Assembly: GCF_026151205.1 (NCBI RefSeq)
Contig: NC_087075.1
Coordinates: 2,452,359 to 2,516,358, forward strand
Length of the DNA: 64,000 nt
Reading direction: 5' to 3'
Source: Bolinopsis microptera
Lineage: Eukaryota > Ctenophora > Tentaculata > Lobata > Bolinopsidae
Of this stretch, positions 49,171 through 60,800 are shown in pieces; the first letter of the stretch is position 1, and each line of letters starts with the position of its first letter. Both the position numbers and the translations under genes were made by a program. The notes below the pieces were generated by a model that was not told where the DNA came from, did no database searches, and saw nothing but the letters and a program-made list of their open reading frames with translations.

Positions 49171-52100
49171 TTCCTGCACTGCTAGGACAGTTCCCTGCAC
49201 TGCTAGGACAGTTCGCTGCACTGCTAGGACAGTTCGCTGCACTGCTAGGACAGTTCACTGCACTGCTAGGACAGTTCACTGCACTCATAGGACAGTTCAC
49301 TGCACTGCTAGGACAGTTCACTGCACTGCTAGGACAGTTCACTGCACTGCTAGGACAGTTCACTGCACTGCTAGGACAGTTCACTGCACTGCTAGGACAG
49401 TTCACTGCACTGCTAGGACAGTTCACTGCACTGCTAGGACAGTTCACTGCACTGCTAGAACAGCTTACTGCACTGCTAGGACAGTTCACTGCACTGATAG
49501 GTCAGTTCACTGCACTGCTAGGACAGTTCACTGCACTGCTAGGACAGTTCGCTGCACTGCTAGGACAGTTCACTGCATTGCTAGGACAGTTCACTGCACT
49601 GCTAGGACAGTTCACTGCACTGCTAGGACAGTTCACTGCACTGCTAGGACAGTGTACTGCACTGCTAGGACAGTTCACTGCACTGCTAGGCCAGTTCACT
49701 GCACTGCTAGGACAGTTCACTGCACTGCTAGGACAGTTCACTGCACTGCTAGGACAGTTCACTGCACTGCTAGGACAGTTCACTGCACTGCTAGGACAGT
49801 TCACTGCACTGCTAGGACAGTTCACTGCACTGCTAGGACAGTTCACTGCACTGCTAGGACAGTTCACTGCACTCATAGGACAGTTCACTGCACTGCTAGG
49901 ACAGTTCACTGCACTGCTAGGACAGTTCGCTGCACTGCTAGGACAGTTCACTGCACTGCTAGGACAGTTCGCTGCACTGCTAGGACAGTTCGCTGCACTG
50001 CTAGGACAGTTCACTGCACTGCTAGGACAGTTCCCTGCACTGCTAGGACAGTTCGCTGCACTGCTAGGACAGTTCGCTGCACTGCTAGGACAGTTCACTG
50101 CACTGCTAGGACAGTTCACTGCACTCATAGGACAGTTCACTGCACTGCTAGGACAGTTCACTGCACTGCTAGGACAGTTCACTGCACTGCTAGGACAGTT
50201 CACTGCACTGCTAGGACAGTTCACTGCACTGCTAGGACAGTTCACTGCACTGCTAGGACAGTTCACTGCACTGCTAGGACAGTTCACTGCACTGCTAGAA
50301 CAGCTTACTGCACTGCTAGGACAGTTCACTGCACTGATAGGTCAGTTCACTGCACTGCTAGGACAGTTCACTGCACTGCTAGGACAGTTCGCTGCACTGC
50401 TAGGACAGTTCACTGCATTGCTAGGACAGTTCACTGCACTGCTAGGACAGTTCACTGCACTGCTAGGACAGTTCACTGCACTGCTAGGACAGTGTACTGC
50501 ACTGCTAGGACAGTTCACTGCACTGCTAGGCCAGTTCACTGCACTGCTAGGACAGTTCACTGCACTGCTAGGACAGTTCACTGCACTGCTAGGACAGTTC
50601 ACTGCACTGCTAGGACAGTTCACTGCACTGCTAGGACAGTTCACTGCACTGCTAGGACAGTTCACTGCACTGCTAGGACAGTTCACTGCACTGCTAGGAC
50701 AGTTCACTGCACTCATAGGACAGTTCACTGCACTGCTAGGACAGTTCACTGCACTGCTAGGACAGTTCGCTGCACTGCTAGGACAGTTCACTGCACTGCT
50801 AGGACAGTTCGCTGCACTGCTAGGACAGTTCGCTGCACTGCTAGGACAGTTCACTGCACTGCTAGGACAGTTCACTGCACTGCTAGGACAGTTCACTGCA
50901 CTGCTAGGACAGTTCACTGTACTGCTAGGATAGTTCACTGCACTGCTAGGACAGTTCACTGCACTGCTAGGACAGTTCACTGCACTGCTAGGACAGTTCA
51001 CTGCACTGCTAGGATAGTTCACTGCACTGCTAGGACAGTTCACTGCACTGCTAGGATAGTTCACTGCACTGCTAGGACAGTTCACCGCACTGCTAGGACA
51101 GTTCACTGCACTGCTAGGACAGTTCACTGCACTGCTAGGACAGTTCACTGCACTGCTAAGACAGTTCACTGCACTGCTAGGACAGTTCACTGCACTGCTA
51201 GGACAGTTCACTGCACTGCTTGGACTGTTTACTGCACTGCTAGGACAGTTTACTGCACTGCTAGGAGAGTTCACTGCACTACTAGGACAGTTCACCGCAC
51301 TGCTAGGACAGTTCACCGCACTGCTAGGACAGTTCACTGCACTACTAGGACAGTTTACTGCACTGTTAGGACAGTTCACTGCACTGCTAGGACAGTTCAC
51401 CGCACTGCTAGGACAGTTCACCGCACTGCTAGGACAGTTCACTGCACTGCTAGGACAGATAACTGCACTGCTAGGACAGTTCACTGCACTGCTAAGACAG
51501 TTCACTGCACTGCTAGGGCAGTTCACTGCACTGCTAGGACAGTTCACCGCACTGCTAGGACAGTTCACCGCACTGCTAGGACAGTTCACCGCACTGCTAG
51601 GACAGTTCACTGCACTGCTAGGACAGTTCACTGCACTGCTAGGACAGTTCACTGCACTGCTAGGACAGTTCACTGCACTGCTAGGACAGTTCACTGCACT
51701 GCTAGGACAGTTCGTTGCACTGCTAGGACAGTTCACTGCACTACTAGGACAGTTCACTGCACTGCTAGGACAGTTCGCTGCACTGCTAGGTCATTTCACT
51801 GCACTGCTAGGATAGTTCACTGCACTGCAAGGACAGTTCACTGCACTGCAAGGACAGTTCACTGCACTGCTAGGACAGTTCACCGCACTGCTAGGACAGT
51901 TCACTGCACTGCTAGGACAGTTCACCGCACAGCTAGGACAGTTCACTGCACTGCTAGGACAGTTCACTGCACTGCTAGGACAGTTCACTGCATTGCTAGG
52001 ACAGTTCGCTGCACTGCTAGGACAGTTCACTGCACTGCTAGGACAGTTTACTGCACTGTTAGGAGAGTTCACTGCACTACTAGGACAGTTCACCGCACTG

Positions 52101-52795
52101 CTAGGACAGTTCACCGCACTGCTAGGACAGTTCACCGCACTGCTAGGACAGTTCACTGCACTGTTAGGACAGTTCACTGCACTGCTAGGACAGTTCACTG
52201 CACTGCTAGGACAGTTCACTGCACTGCTAGGACAGTTCACTGCACTGCTAGGACAGTTCGTTGCACTGCTAGGACAGTTCACTGCACTACTAGGACAGTT
52301 CACTGCACTGCTAGGACAGTTCGCTGCACTGCTAGGTCATTTCACTGCACTGCTAGGATAGTTCACTGCACTGCAAGGACAGTTCACTGCACTGCAAGGA
52401 CAGTTCACTGCACTGCAAGGACAGTTCACTGCACTGCTAGGACAGTTCACTGCACTGTTAGGACAGTTCACTGCACTGCTAGGACAGTTCACTACACTGC
52501 TAAGACAGTTCACTGCACTGCTTGGACTGTTCACTGCACTGCTTGGACTGTTTACTGCACTGCTAGGAAAGTTTACTGCACTGCTAGGACAGTTCACTGC
52601 ACTGCTAAGACAGTTCACTGCACTGCTAGGACAGTTCACTGCACTGCTAGGACAGTTCACTGCACTGCTAGGAGAGTTCACTGCACTACTAGGACAGTTC
52701 ACCGCACTGCTAGGACAGTTCACCGCACTGCTAGGACAGTTCACCGCACTGCTAGGACAGTTCACCGCACTGCTAGGACAGTTCACTGCACTGCT
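49171..52795. repeat. 21-bp satellite with 840-bp higher-order repeat (about 170 copies)
   Basis: The unit is ACTGCACTGCTAGGACAGTT + C. Because 21 is a multiple of three, several frames stay open for hundreds of codons (for example LGQFTAL and TARTVHC on plus, NCPSSAV on minus). There is no signal, domain or codon bias to call a gene. Marker variants (CTAGAACAGCTTACTGC; AGTGTACTGC then GGCCAGTTC) recur exactly 840 bp apart (40 units). In the distal part TCATTTCACTGC recurs 546 bp apart (26 units). Confidence 0.96.
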
Positions 52796-53663
52796 TAGTG
52801 TGGTTGTTTTTATCCGATTTTTTTAGATTTTTATGGAGGTTGTACCATTGTAAAACTTACATTGTGACAGTATAGATGGCGAAATATTTTTGAAAATGGT
52901 CCTAACACAGCTTTGATAGTAACAATAACATTGGGTGAATATATTGGGTGAACAAACTATGAAGCAGGCAATTATATGTGCTCATCCATCATTCTGCATA
53001 TGTAAGCACAGTAGTTTAATTGCTGATTCATACTAAATGGTGACTCGATAGTAGTCATGTGAGGGAGATCACGTGACAACACCTTCTCATAATTATAGCC
53101 CTCAGGATCGCATTGCAGGTTACGTTCACTGTAATGTTTATTGAGGTATGTGCTGTACTTGGCGGGCTATGTTTCAATATATAATATCAGAGATTAGTAT
53201 ATACATTCTACTCTGAGTCATTGAGTAAATATTCCTGTTATGTTGGAACACACAGGGGAATACCAAAATATTAAACTATTAAAACATAACCCTGAGCAAA
53301 ATTAATTGTAGTTGTAGTTGTACACCTAATAGGATCAATAAAACTAACTTATAGTTTATTTTTACGGACATAAGTTAATAGTTGCAGATGCTACAAGTTA
53401 AGCCCTAGCGTTTATTTTAATTTCCGCTCAAAATTATGCCGGCCGTTCACATTATGTCCGGTGGCGGTACGGGTAAAATAACGTCCGATGAGCTATGTTT
53501 TAAAAATAACCTTTAGAACTAAAAGCAAGTGTAAAGTGTGAAGTGACCGTTGATAAGTTCAACATGGTACGCTTCTTACAATTATTACTCTTAACTTTAC
53601 TGTTAGTAATATAGTATGTAACAAACATACAGTTAAAAGTTACACAGTATTAGTATTACTCCG
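52796..53663. other. Region upstream of LINE ORF1, probably including its 5' UTR
   Basis: No gene seen in the first 600 bp. A CpG-richer stretch at 53439-53500 could begin the LINE 5' UTR. A 27-bp sequence at 53621-53647 is repeated exactly at 53686-53712, inside the start of ORF1. The LINE 5' end cannot be placed. Confidence 0.45.
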
Positions 53664-56600
53664 ATGTACGCGGAGTTTGGGAGAAACAAACATACAGTTA
53701 AAAGTTACACAGGCTCGATGTGGAAGTCTGCAAAGAATGTTTCCCTGTTCGGCCGAAACTTACATCAAGACAAAGATGGTAATACCTTCGAGAGACCGAC
53801 TGAAGATGATCCAAACATATCAGAAATCAGCAATCTAAGTGGTTTATCGAATATATCGGAACTGTCCTTTGTATCTATCCAAAATACCACTTTATTAGAG
53901 GAGAATGTCCCGAGGAACGGACATACCACTGACACTGATACTAATAAAGTTGACGTTAGCCACCATGATGAGGAAGACAAAGAAAACAACAAGAACGTTA
54001 CTACCTACACCGGGACAGCTTGTCCCGAGATCACTCCCATCGCGCTGAGACTCAAGGGTCGCATCAGAACTAGATCAGAAAACTCTCCACTCACTAGAAC
54101 CGGCCCTTACGATGTACCACCATCACACCTCCTGAGGAAAAAACAAAGAGCAAACTTGAAATCTCTTTCGACGTTCCCAAACCAAACCCCGGTGCTTAAG
54201 CGGAAGAGAAATCTATCAGAATCTATTGGTATTTCTCCATCCCACAGTAAGGGTGGAATAGACTGTGTGAGGGTAAGAGATCCTGGACTATACAACTGTA
54301 GTGCTGGTCTAGGGAGCTACATCCACCTTGAGCACAATTATCTCGACAAGCAAGACACTGGAAGAATCGATAGAGGGAAACTTATGGCAGAAATTTCCAA
54401 GGCCCTCTCAATACATGGTGACGACATAAGTCATCGAGAAACAGACATTTCTGTCAATATGGCCTGGTGTGAGGAAGAAATAGAAGCAGTGTCACAGAAA
54501 CACTCAAACAGAAACACACTCCACCCAATTGATCAGAGAAACTGTTTACTTTACCTACTCAGTAGGTTGAATATTCACCAAACTCGTCTGCTGTCCAACA
54601 AACCAAACTTCAATGGACTAATATTAACCATCCTCCCAGAAAGAACAGAAAAGTTTCCTATAAAGTGCCATCCTGACAGTGATGGACAGCCTATCACCCT
54701 CTTGTACTTAAGCAATGATAGTAGATGCGTCAACATCATTGCAAAAAAACTCGACCAGAAGCGCCTAAGTGTTTATGACATCGAACTGGAGAACAACTCT
54801 CTCCTAACAATCTTCCCAGACACCTACCAGCATATGAACATCAGCTTGCCTAGCGAAGGGATTCATCCAAAGGGCAAAGGAGATTTTAGTATTATCATAA
54901 CACCTTGCTTTGTCAAAACAGAGAACACTCTGGATCTTGCGATTGAAAAGCAACAAACCGAAGTCCTCAATTGTTCAGTAGAACACACCGAAATTGTCCC
55001 AAATTCGTCTACCCCTGAAGAGACTGTTTCAAATTCCTCCTCTACCCCTGAGAAGATGACACCTACTGATCCTAATGAGGCAGAACAAACTAAGACTGTC
55101 TCGAATTCTTGTGTCCCTGTGGAGACGTCAGCAAATGACCCCATAGAAGTAGAGCACGCTATGACTGTCCAAAATACTTCTACCCCTGAGAAGACAACAG
55201 ACACTGATCCCGCAGAAGCAGAAAAAACTAAAAGTGTCTCAAATACTTCTACCCCTGAGAAGACGACAGCAAATGACCCCGTAGAGAAGGCGACAGTTCC
55301 TGACTCCAATAAAGCAGAACAAACTAAGACCGCCTCAAATACTTCTACCCCTGAGAAGAAGACAGCAATTGAGTCCGCAGAAGCAGATCACGTTATGACT
55401 GTCATAAATTCGTCTACCCCTGAGAAGGCGACAGTTACTGACTCCAATAAAGCAGAACAAACTATAAAGACTGCCTCAAATACTACTCATCCTGAGGAGA
55501 CGACAGCTCCTGCCCCACCGAGTGTGGAGACACAGAGCACCATCGACCCCTCGAAAGAGTCGGCACCGGACGCGGCATTCATTGATACCAAAACTCTTAA
55601 ACTGTTTCTGAGTAAAGAAACATTGGTGCAACTTGCTGACCGAAACTCGAAATCTAAAATCATCGAGCTGGTGAAGCTGTGCCACATGAGAGTAGCGCAT
55701 ACTTCAGAACAAAACAGGAAGATGGTTCTTGACCACCTGTTGGATGCTTCGCAAGGAAAAGTGAAACTCCAGCCGAGTCTAATCGATAAACTTGTCAAGA
55801 GACTTAATGATGAAGCAGTCACTGCCGAACTGATGAACATGGGTCTTGAGGTGCCTCAAAGTGCTAGAATGCGTAAAAACGCCCTTGAAACCTACCTCAA
55901 TAATGAATTCAGTACTCTTAACTCAAGTGACTTCAATGAAACCTGTTGCTTGGAAAAAAGTAGAATCGGAAGCCCTAAGACAAAAAAACAAAACCCAAAG
56001 GGAAAGAAAAACAAGAGCAACAAAAAGACTAGGGCAACCAAGAAAACTAACGACAATGCAGCTAACACTACCGCAGAAACGAGAAATTGTGCTAATGTCA
56101 CTTCGGATAGCAATGCTATATTACATGCCACTCAGCAGAACGGAGAGGATGATAAAATCACTGAAAACACCGATGAACCGTCTGCACAAGACTCAAAGAC
56201 TGCTAGGTGTTTTCCTACCACACCAGAAGAATCTGCTGAACCACATGAACTTGTCCCCAAGAAAGGCAAACCAAAAATCGGAAGAACAGAGGAAAAAAAA
56301 CCAGACCCAACAAATCAAGCTACTGGAAGCCTTGGAATGAGCACTCCAGCATTTGAAAAACCCCTCAAAATACTTGAGAATAGTATTCTCAAGCTCCAAG
56401 AAACAACGAGCAATCAACAAGCTCAGCTGGAACTTTTCAAGAAAGACCAAATAGCCAAAAGCGTCGACGCAGAGTTGTCAGACCTGAAAAGCAAAGTGCT
56501 ATCCCTCTTAGAGATGATAAAGATTCAGCAAAGCACCCTTGACAACCTTGTTAATCAAAGATCGACTCAAGAGCAACAAGTTGGGACTTCCAAAGCTCTA

Positions 56601-57857
56601 CTTACAAATCCACCCAAACAAATGATGAACAGAGAAACCCAAACTACAAACCCCCATGATCACAAAATAAATGACAGAGGGACTCATACCGAAACATCAT
56701 GTCAAACAGATCAACCAGCTTATAATACATCACCATCTCTGATTGAAAGCAAAGAAACCCAGACCATCCTTATGATCAGAGAAGCGCCCTCGCCAAACCA
56801 GAGATCTACCACTTGTAGGGCTACAGCTAACAATATTGAACAACAGCCGGAAAATAAAGAAATTCCTCCCAGCGGAGCTGACCAAACTGAAGAAAAAACC
56901 CAAACTAGTACTCCATCACAAGCGAACAAAGTTGTATTAGCTACAGCTAACAAGATTGAACGACAGCCGGAAAACAAAGAAACTCCTCCCAGCGGAGCTG
57001 ACCAAACTGAAGAAAAACCCCAAATCAGTACTCCATCACAAGCGAACAAAGTTCTTTTACCTACACCATTCGTCGCTAAGAAAGCTCACGACCAACATGC
57101 TGGAAAAAAGACTGCCAAGCAACACGGCTCCAAAAAAGATAACCAGTATGATAAAAACTACAGCCACCGTGATGGTTCTATTAGTAGTCACCAGGAGAAA
57201 AATAAAGAGACGACACCACCACGTAGCACAAATGACACTAATAAAAAGCCACGATGCCTTCTTGTTTTTGACGACCAGCTGAACGAATTCGAAAGTGATA
57301 AATTCAGTAAACAGTTTGATATCAACACATACAAGGTGTTTTCTGTAAATGATATCCTGTCAAGAGGCGGCCTGGTAGCAAAAATAAAGAATGTCTCATA
57401 CGACACAGTCTTTCTCCATGTGGGACTCCAAGATCTACACTGGCTTAAGACAACCCCTGAAGATCTACACGATAAGTACAAACAGCTTATTTATAAACTC
57501 CTAGAAACAACTAATACCAGAATCTGTGTTTCTCAAATCATCCCCATCAAGGGATATCCGTACCTGAACGAAAGGATACAACAAGTCAATGAAATGATGT
57601 CCTCCCTGATAAGCTCGATCAGGCTTACTTATGAGTACAAAAAACGTATCTTCACTTCCTGCAATGACAATTTAGCTAACCTTATCACAAGGGCTGTTGG
57701 AAGTCATGGAATTGAACTAACCCTATCGCCTGAGGGTAAAAGGAAAATCTGGCTGCTAGTTAAGGATTCCTTGCAAAGAACCCTTGGACTTAATAGAGAT
57801 AGAGTAAGAAAACTCAATATCTCAAGATACACAAATAAGGACAGAGACAATGACTAG
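53664..57857 (+). CDS. LINE ORF1 protein with degenerate SGNH-like domain
   Basis: 1397 residues from the ATG at 53664; a second Met is at residue 19, after the repeated 27-bp segment. Residues about 450-610 are a degenerate repeat of STPEKTTA-DP-EAEQTK-V type. About 890-975 contains a predicted coiled coil (QETTSNQQAQLELFKKDQ and following). About 1050-1132 contains a 40-residue tandem duplication (ATANKIERQPENKE and its partner). About 1195-1365 resembles the SGNH/GDSL esterase-like domain of CR1/L2 ORF1 proteins (CLLVFDDQLNEF, VFLHVGLQDLHW, ICVSQIIPI, LTLSPEGKRKIW). The block I Ser (DDQ instead of GDS), the block III Asn (GLQD instead of GxND) and the terminal His are absent, so hydrolase activity is unlikely. 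Probable role: RNA-binding or particle formation. Confidence 0.85.
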   Translation: MYAEFGRNKHTVKSYTGSMWKSAKNVSLFGRNLHQDKDGNTFERPTEDDPNISEISNLSGLSNISELSFVSIQNTTLLEENVPRNGHTTDTDTNKVDVSHHDEEDKENNKNVTTYTGTACPEITPIALRLKGRIRTRSENSPLTRTGPYDVPPSHLLRKKQRANLKSLSTFPNQTPVLKRKRNLSESIGISPSHSKGGIDCVRVRDPGLYNCSAGLGSYIHLEHNYLDKQDTGRIDRGKLMAEISKALSIHGDDISHRETDISVNMAWCEEEIEAVSQKHSNRNTLHPIDQRNCLLYLLSRLNIHQTRLLSNKPNFNGLILTILPERTEKFPIKCHPDSDGQPITLLYLSNDSRCVNIIAKKLDQKRLSVYDIELENNSLLTIFPDTYQHMNISLPSEGIHPKGKGDFSIIITPCFVKTENTLDLAIEKQQTEVLNCSVEHTEIVPNSSTPEETVSNSSSTPEKMTPTDPNEAEQTKTVSNSCVPVETSANDPIEVEHAMTVQNTSTPEKTTDTDPAEAEKTKSVSNTSTPEKTTANDPVEKATVPDSNKAEQTKTASNTSTPEKKTAIESAEADHVMTVINSSTPEKATVTDSNKAEQTIKTASNTTHPEETTAPAPPSVETQSTIDPSKESAPDAAFIDTKTLKLFLSKETLVQLADRNSKSKIIELVKLCHMRVAHTSEQNRKMVLDHLLDASQGKVKLQPSLIDKLVKRLNDEAVTAELMNMGLEVPQSARMRKNALETYLNNEFSTLNSSDFNETCCLEKSRIGSPKTKKQNPKGKKNKSNKKTRATKKTNDNAANTTAETRNCANVTSDSNAILHATQQNGEDDKITENTDEPSAQDSKTARCFPTTPEESAEPHELVPKKGKPKIGRTEEKKPDPTNQATGSLGMSTPAFEKPLKILENSILKLQETTSNQQAQLELFKKDQIAKSVDAELSDLKSKVLSLLEMIKIQQSTLDNLVNQRSTQEQQVGTSKALLTNPPKQMMNRETQTTNPHDHKINDRGTHTETSCQTDQPAYNTSPSLIESKETQTILMIREAPSPNQRSTTCRATANNIEQQPENKEIPPSGADQTEEKTQTSTPSQANKVVLATANKIERQPENKETPPSGADQTEEKPQISTPSQANKVLLPTPFVAKKAHDQHAGKKTAKQHGSKKDNQYDKNYSHRDGSISSHQEKNKETTPPRSTNDTNKKPRCLLVFDDQLNEFESDKFSKQFDINTYKVFSVNDILSRGGLVAKIKNVSYDTVFLHVGLQDLHWLKTTPEDLHDKYKQLIYKLLETTNTRICVSQIIPIKGYPYLNERIQQVNEMMSSLISSIRLTYEYKKRIFTSCNDNLANLITRAVGSHGIELTLSPEGKRKIWLLVKDSLQRTLGLNRDRVRKLNISRYTNKDRDND

Positions 57858-60800
57858 CACAATCGAGTCTTGCTCCTCCGTTCTTAACATATCGCAGCCC
57901 AATGTTAGACTGGAAACCAAAATCCTCTCGGAACTCCCGATCTTATCTTGGAACATCCACGACACCGTGATGAGCGAAGAGGGCCTTAAAACAAATGACA
58001 GTGATTTTGTGGAAATCCTGCAGCAAAGCTTGATTTTCTGTCTCCAAGAAACCAAACAAAACTTCTCGCTTCCCAATTACGAGTGTTTCAATAGCTTAAG
58101 AGCTGACTCTCGCTCTGGTGGCATATGTATTGGTGTACACCGTTCCCTCACTTCGAACGTCAAGCTGTTAAGAACGGGATGTCCGGATCTCCAGGCCATC
58201 ACTGTATTCCCCCAAGATGATAGTCGGAAATTCACTATTATAAATGTGTATGACTCCCCTGAACAATCCTCTTACAAAGCACGACGAAAAGGATTGTCAG
58301 AACCGAGTACATTAGATCTCTTATTGGAATTTAGGGCCAAAACCCCCAATTTAGGAGAAACACTCCTGGTAGGTGATCTGAATGCAAGAACTGCCGGTAA
58401 AAACACCACACCAGAAGAGCTCAGTGATGAACATGAACCGGAAGTAAATTACCCTATAAGTTTTCCTGAGTCGGTCGAGAGAATTAGTAAGGACCAAATA
58501 CACAACTCAAGGGGAGCGCTTTTTCTGGACTTCTTAGCATGCAACAATCTACAAATCCTAAATGGGTGTACACTTGGAGATATATTCGGAGATTTCACCT
58601 CGGTTAACTACAACGGAAGCAGTGTAGTTGATTATTTTGCTGCTACTCCTAATACCCGCGAGAGAGTATCTTCATTCCAAATCCTAGAACTCACCAAGTT
58701 CTCTGACCACAAACCGGGTTTCTGCAAACTAAAATGTAAAAGTGTTATCTCCGACGCGGAAGCGCTAACAGAAACCCTGGAAGATGCACCCCAAAAACAT
58801 AAATGGAACGGGGCTGAAAATGAAGCGAACCGGTATCGCTATATTGCAGTACAAAATACCCCTCAGTTTGCAGACCAAATTGAAAGTATAATAGGAACTG
58901 AATGTTATAACAAAGAAGACGTGATACGTCTAAGTCAAGGTATTGTTAAGATTCTAAATGATGTTGCCGACAAAATGACTCCTAATAATAAAACAAAACA
59001 AAATAGGAAAAAGCGCCAAAAATACCGAGGAAAAAAGGCTCGGATGAAACCCAAAGCACCCTGGTTTGATGCTGCGTGCATCAATAGCAAGCGAGAACTG
59101 AATCGTCTCGCCAAGTCATACGGAAAAAACCCGGCAAGCCAATACCTTAGAAACAGCTACTATGAGAAACGTCGTCTTCACAGAAAACTCATCAAACTTA
59201 AGAAGTCATCCTTCTTTAAAGAACTGTGTAGTGATATTGAATCAGGTGACAATATTAATTGGGCAAGATTCAAGAAACTTAAAGAACTGAAGACAGAAGG
59301 TAGCAAACTTGACGTCTTTGACATGCTAAACTTCTGCAAATTCTTTAAAGATCTATATGGCAAACCTTCAATCGATGAAACTAGAATCGAGCAACTGCAG
59401 AACGGGATGACTAGGAGTAATTTGCAGTCGGAACTCTCTGAATCTCTCGATCAAAACATAACACACGAAGAACTCCTTAGATGCATCAACTCCCTTAAAA
59501 GAGGCAAAGCGGTTTCCGAGGATTGTGTCCTGAACGAATTTCTTAAATCTTCGAACATGAACATGCAGACCGCTATCTTACACTTGTTCAATAAGTGCCT
59601 CTCTTATGGTGTCTACCCCTGGAGCACCTCAGTCGTAACCCCGCTGCACAAAAAAGGTAGTATATACGACCCAAACAACTACAGAGCAATTGCTGTTGCT
59701 AGTAATATCGGGAAGCTATTTTCTGGTATACTTCTACAGCGCCTGATCAGTTTCAGAAATCTTGCTTGTCCTGACACCTCGAATCAACTAGGGTTCTGCA
59801 AAGGAGCACAAACTGCTGACCATATGCTAACCCTTTCAACATGTGTAGAGAAGTATATATCAAAGAAGAAAGAGCGAGTCTACGCGTGCTTCGTCGACTA
59901 TGCCAAAGCTTTCGACACAGTTTGCAGAGAAGCTCTCTTATACAAGATTTGGCACTTAGGAATACAAGGCCGATTCTTCAGCTGTTTGAAACACATGTAT
60001 ACTAACTCATCAGCGAAAATTAAACTCTTGAACAAACTGTCAGAAAGGATTGATGTTCTTTGTGGCACAGAACAGGGTCACCCAATGTCTCCTGAACTCT
60101 TTAAGATATTTATCCATCAGCTCTCTGAAGACCTTAACGAGCTGGAAGAAGTTGAAGTGCCTATCATCAATTCGACACGAGTAACTCACTTACTCTGGGC
60201 TGATGATCTAATACTGCTTGCCCTAAATTCGATGAGTCTCCAGAAAATGCTCAACACTCTCGAATCCTACTGCCTTGAGTGGGGCTTGTCAGTTAACATA
60301 TCTAAAACAGCTATCATGGTTTTCAACCGTGCTGGGAGGATACTAAAAGAAAGCAAAAACTTCACTTACGGCCAAATATCCATCTCCTCTGTCCGAGAAT
60401 ATACCTACCTCGGCATAACATTTACTCTTACTGGAAGTCTGAAGCTAGCACAAGTGAAATTGAAGCAGAAAGCTATCAGAAGCTACTTCTCACTCAAAAG
60501 TATGATTGACCTACAGTCAATTAAGAAAACTGTGATATTTAAGCTTTTCGACGCCTTAGTTCTCCCTATCGCCTCTTACGGTTGTCAGATATGGTTACCC
60601 CAGACCAAATTCACGACGGCATTCTCTTCCCGGAACAAGTTCCCTCAACTCAAGGAAATTGCCGAAGATCAGATCGAGAAAGTTCACCTCTCCTTCCTAA
60701 AGTGGACTATAAGCGTCGGCAAAAGAACCTCCAATGCAGGAGTGTGGGGCGATACGGGTCGATACCCTCTTGCTATTGAGGCCAGTCCCCAAGTATTTAA

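Noticed and set aside
49652-52798. 1048-codon open frame (TARTVHC repeat) and other long frames in the 21-bp array
   Set aside because: The unit length is a multiple of three, so openness is automatic in several frames on both strands; no signal peptide, domain or codon preference.
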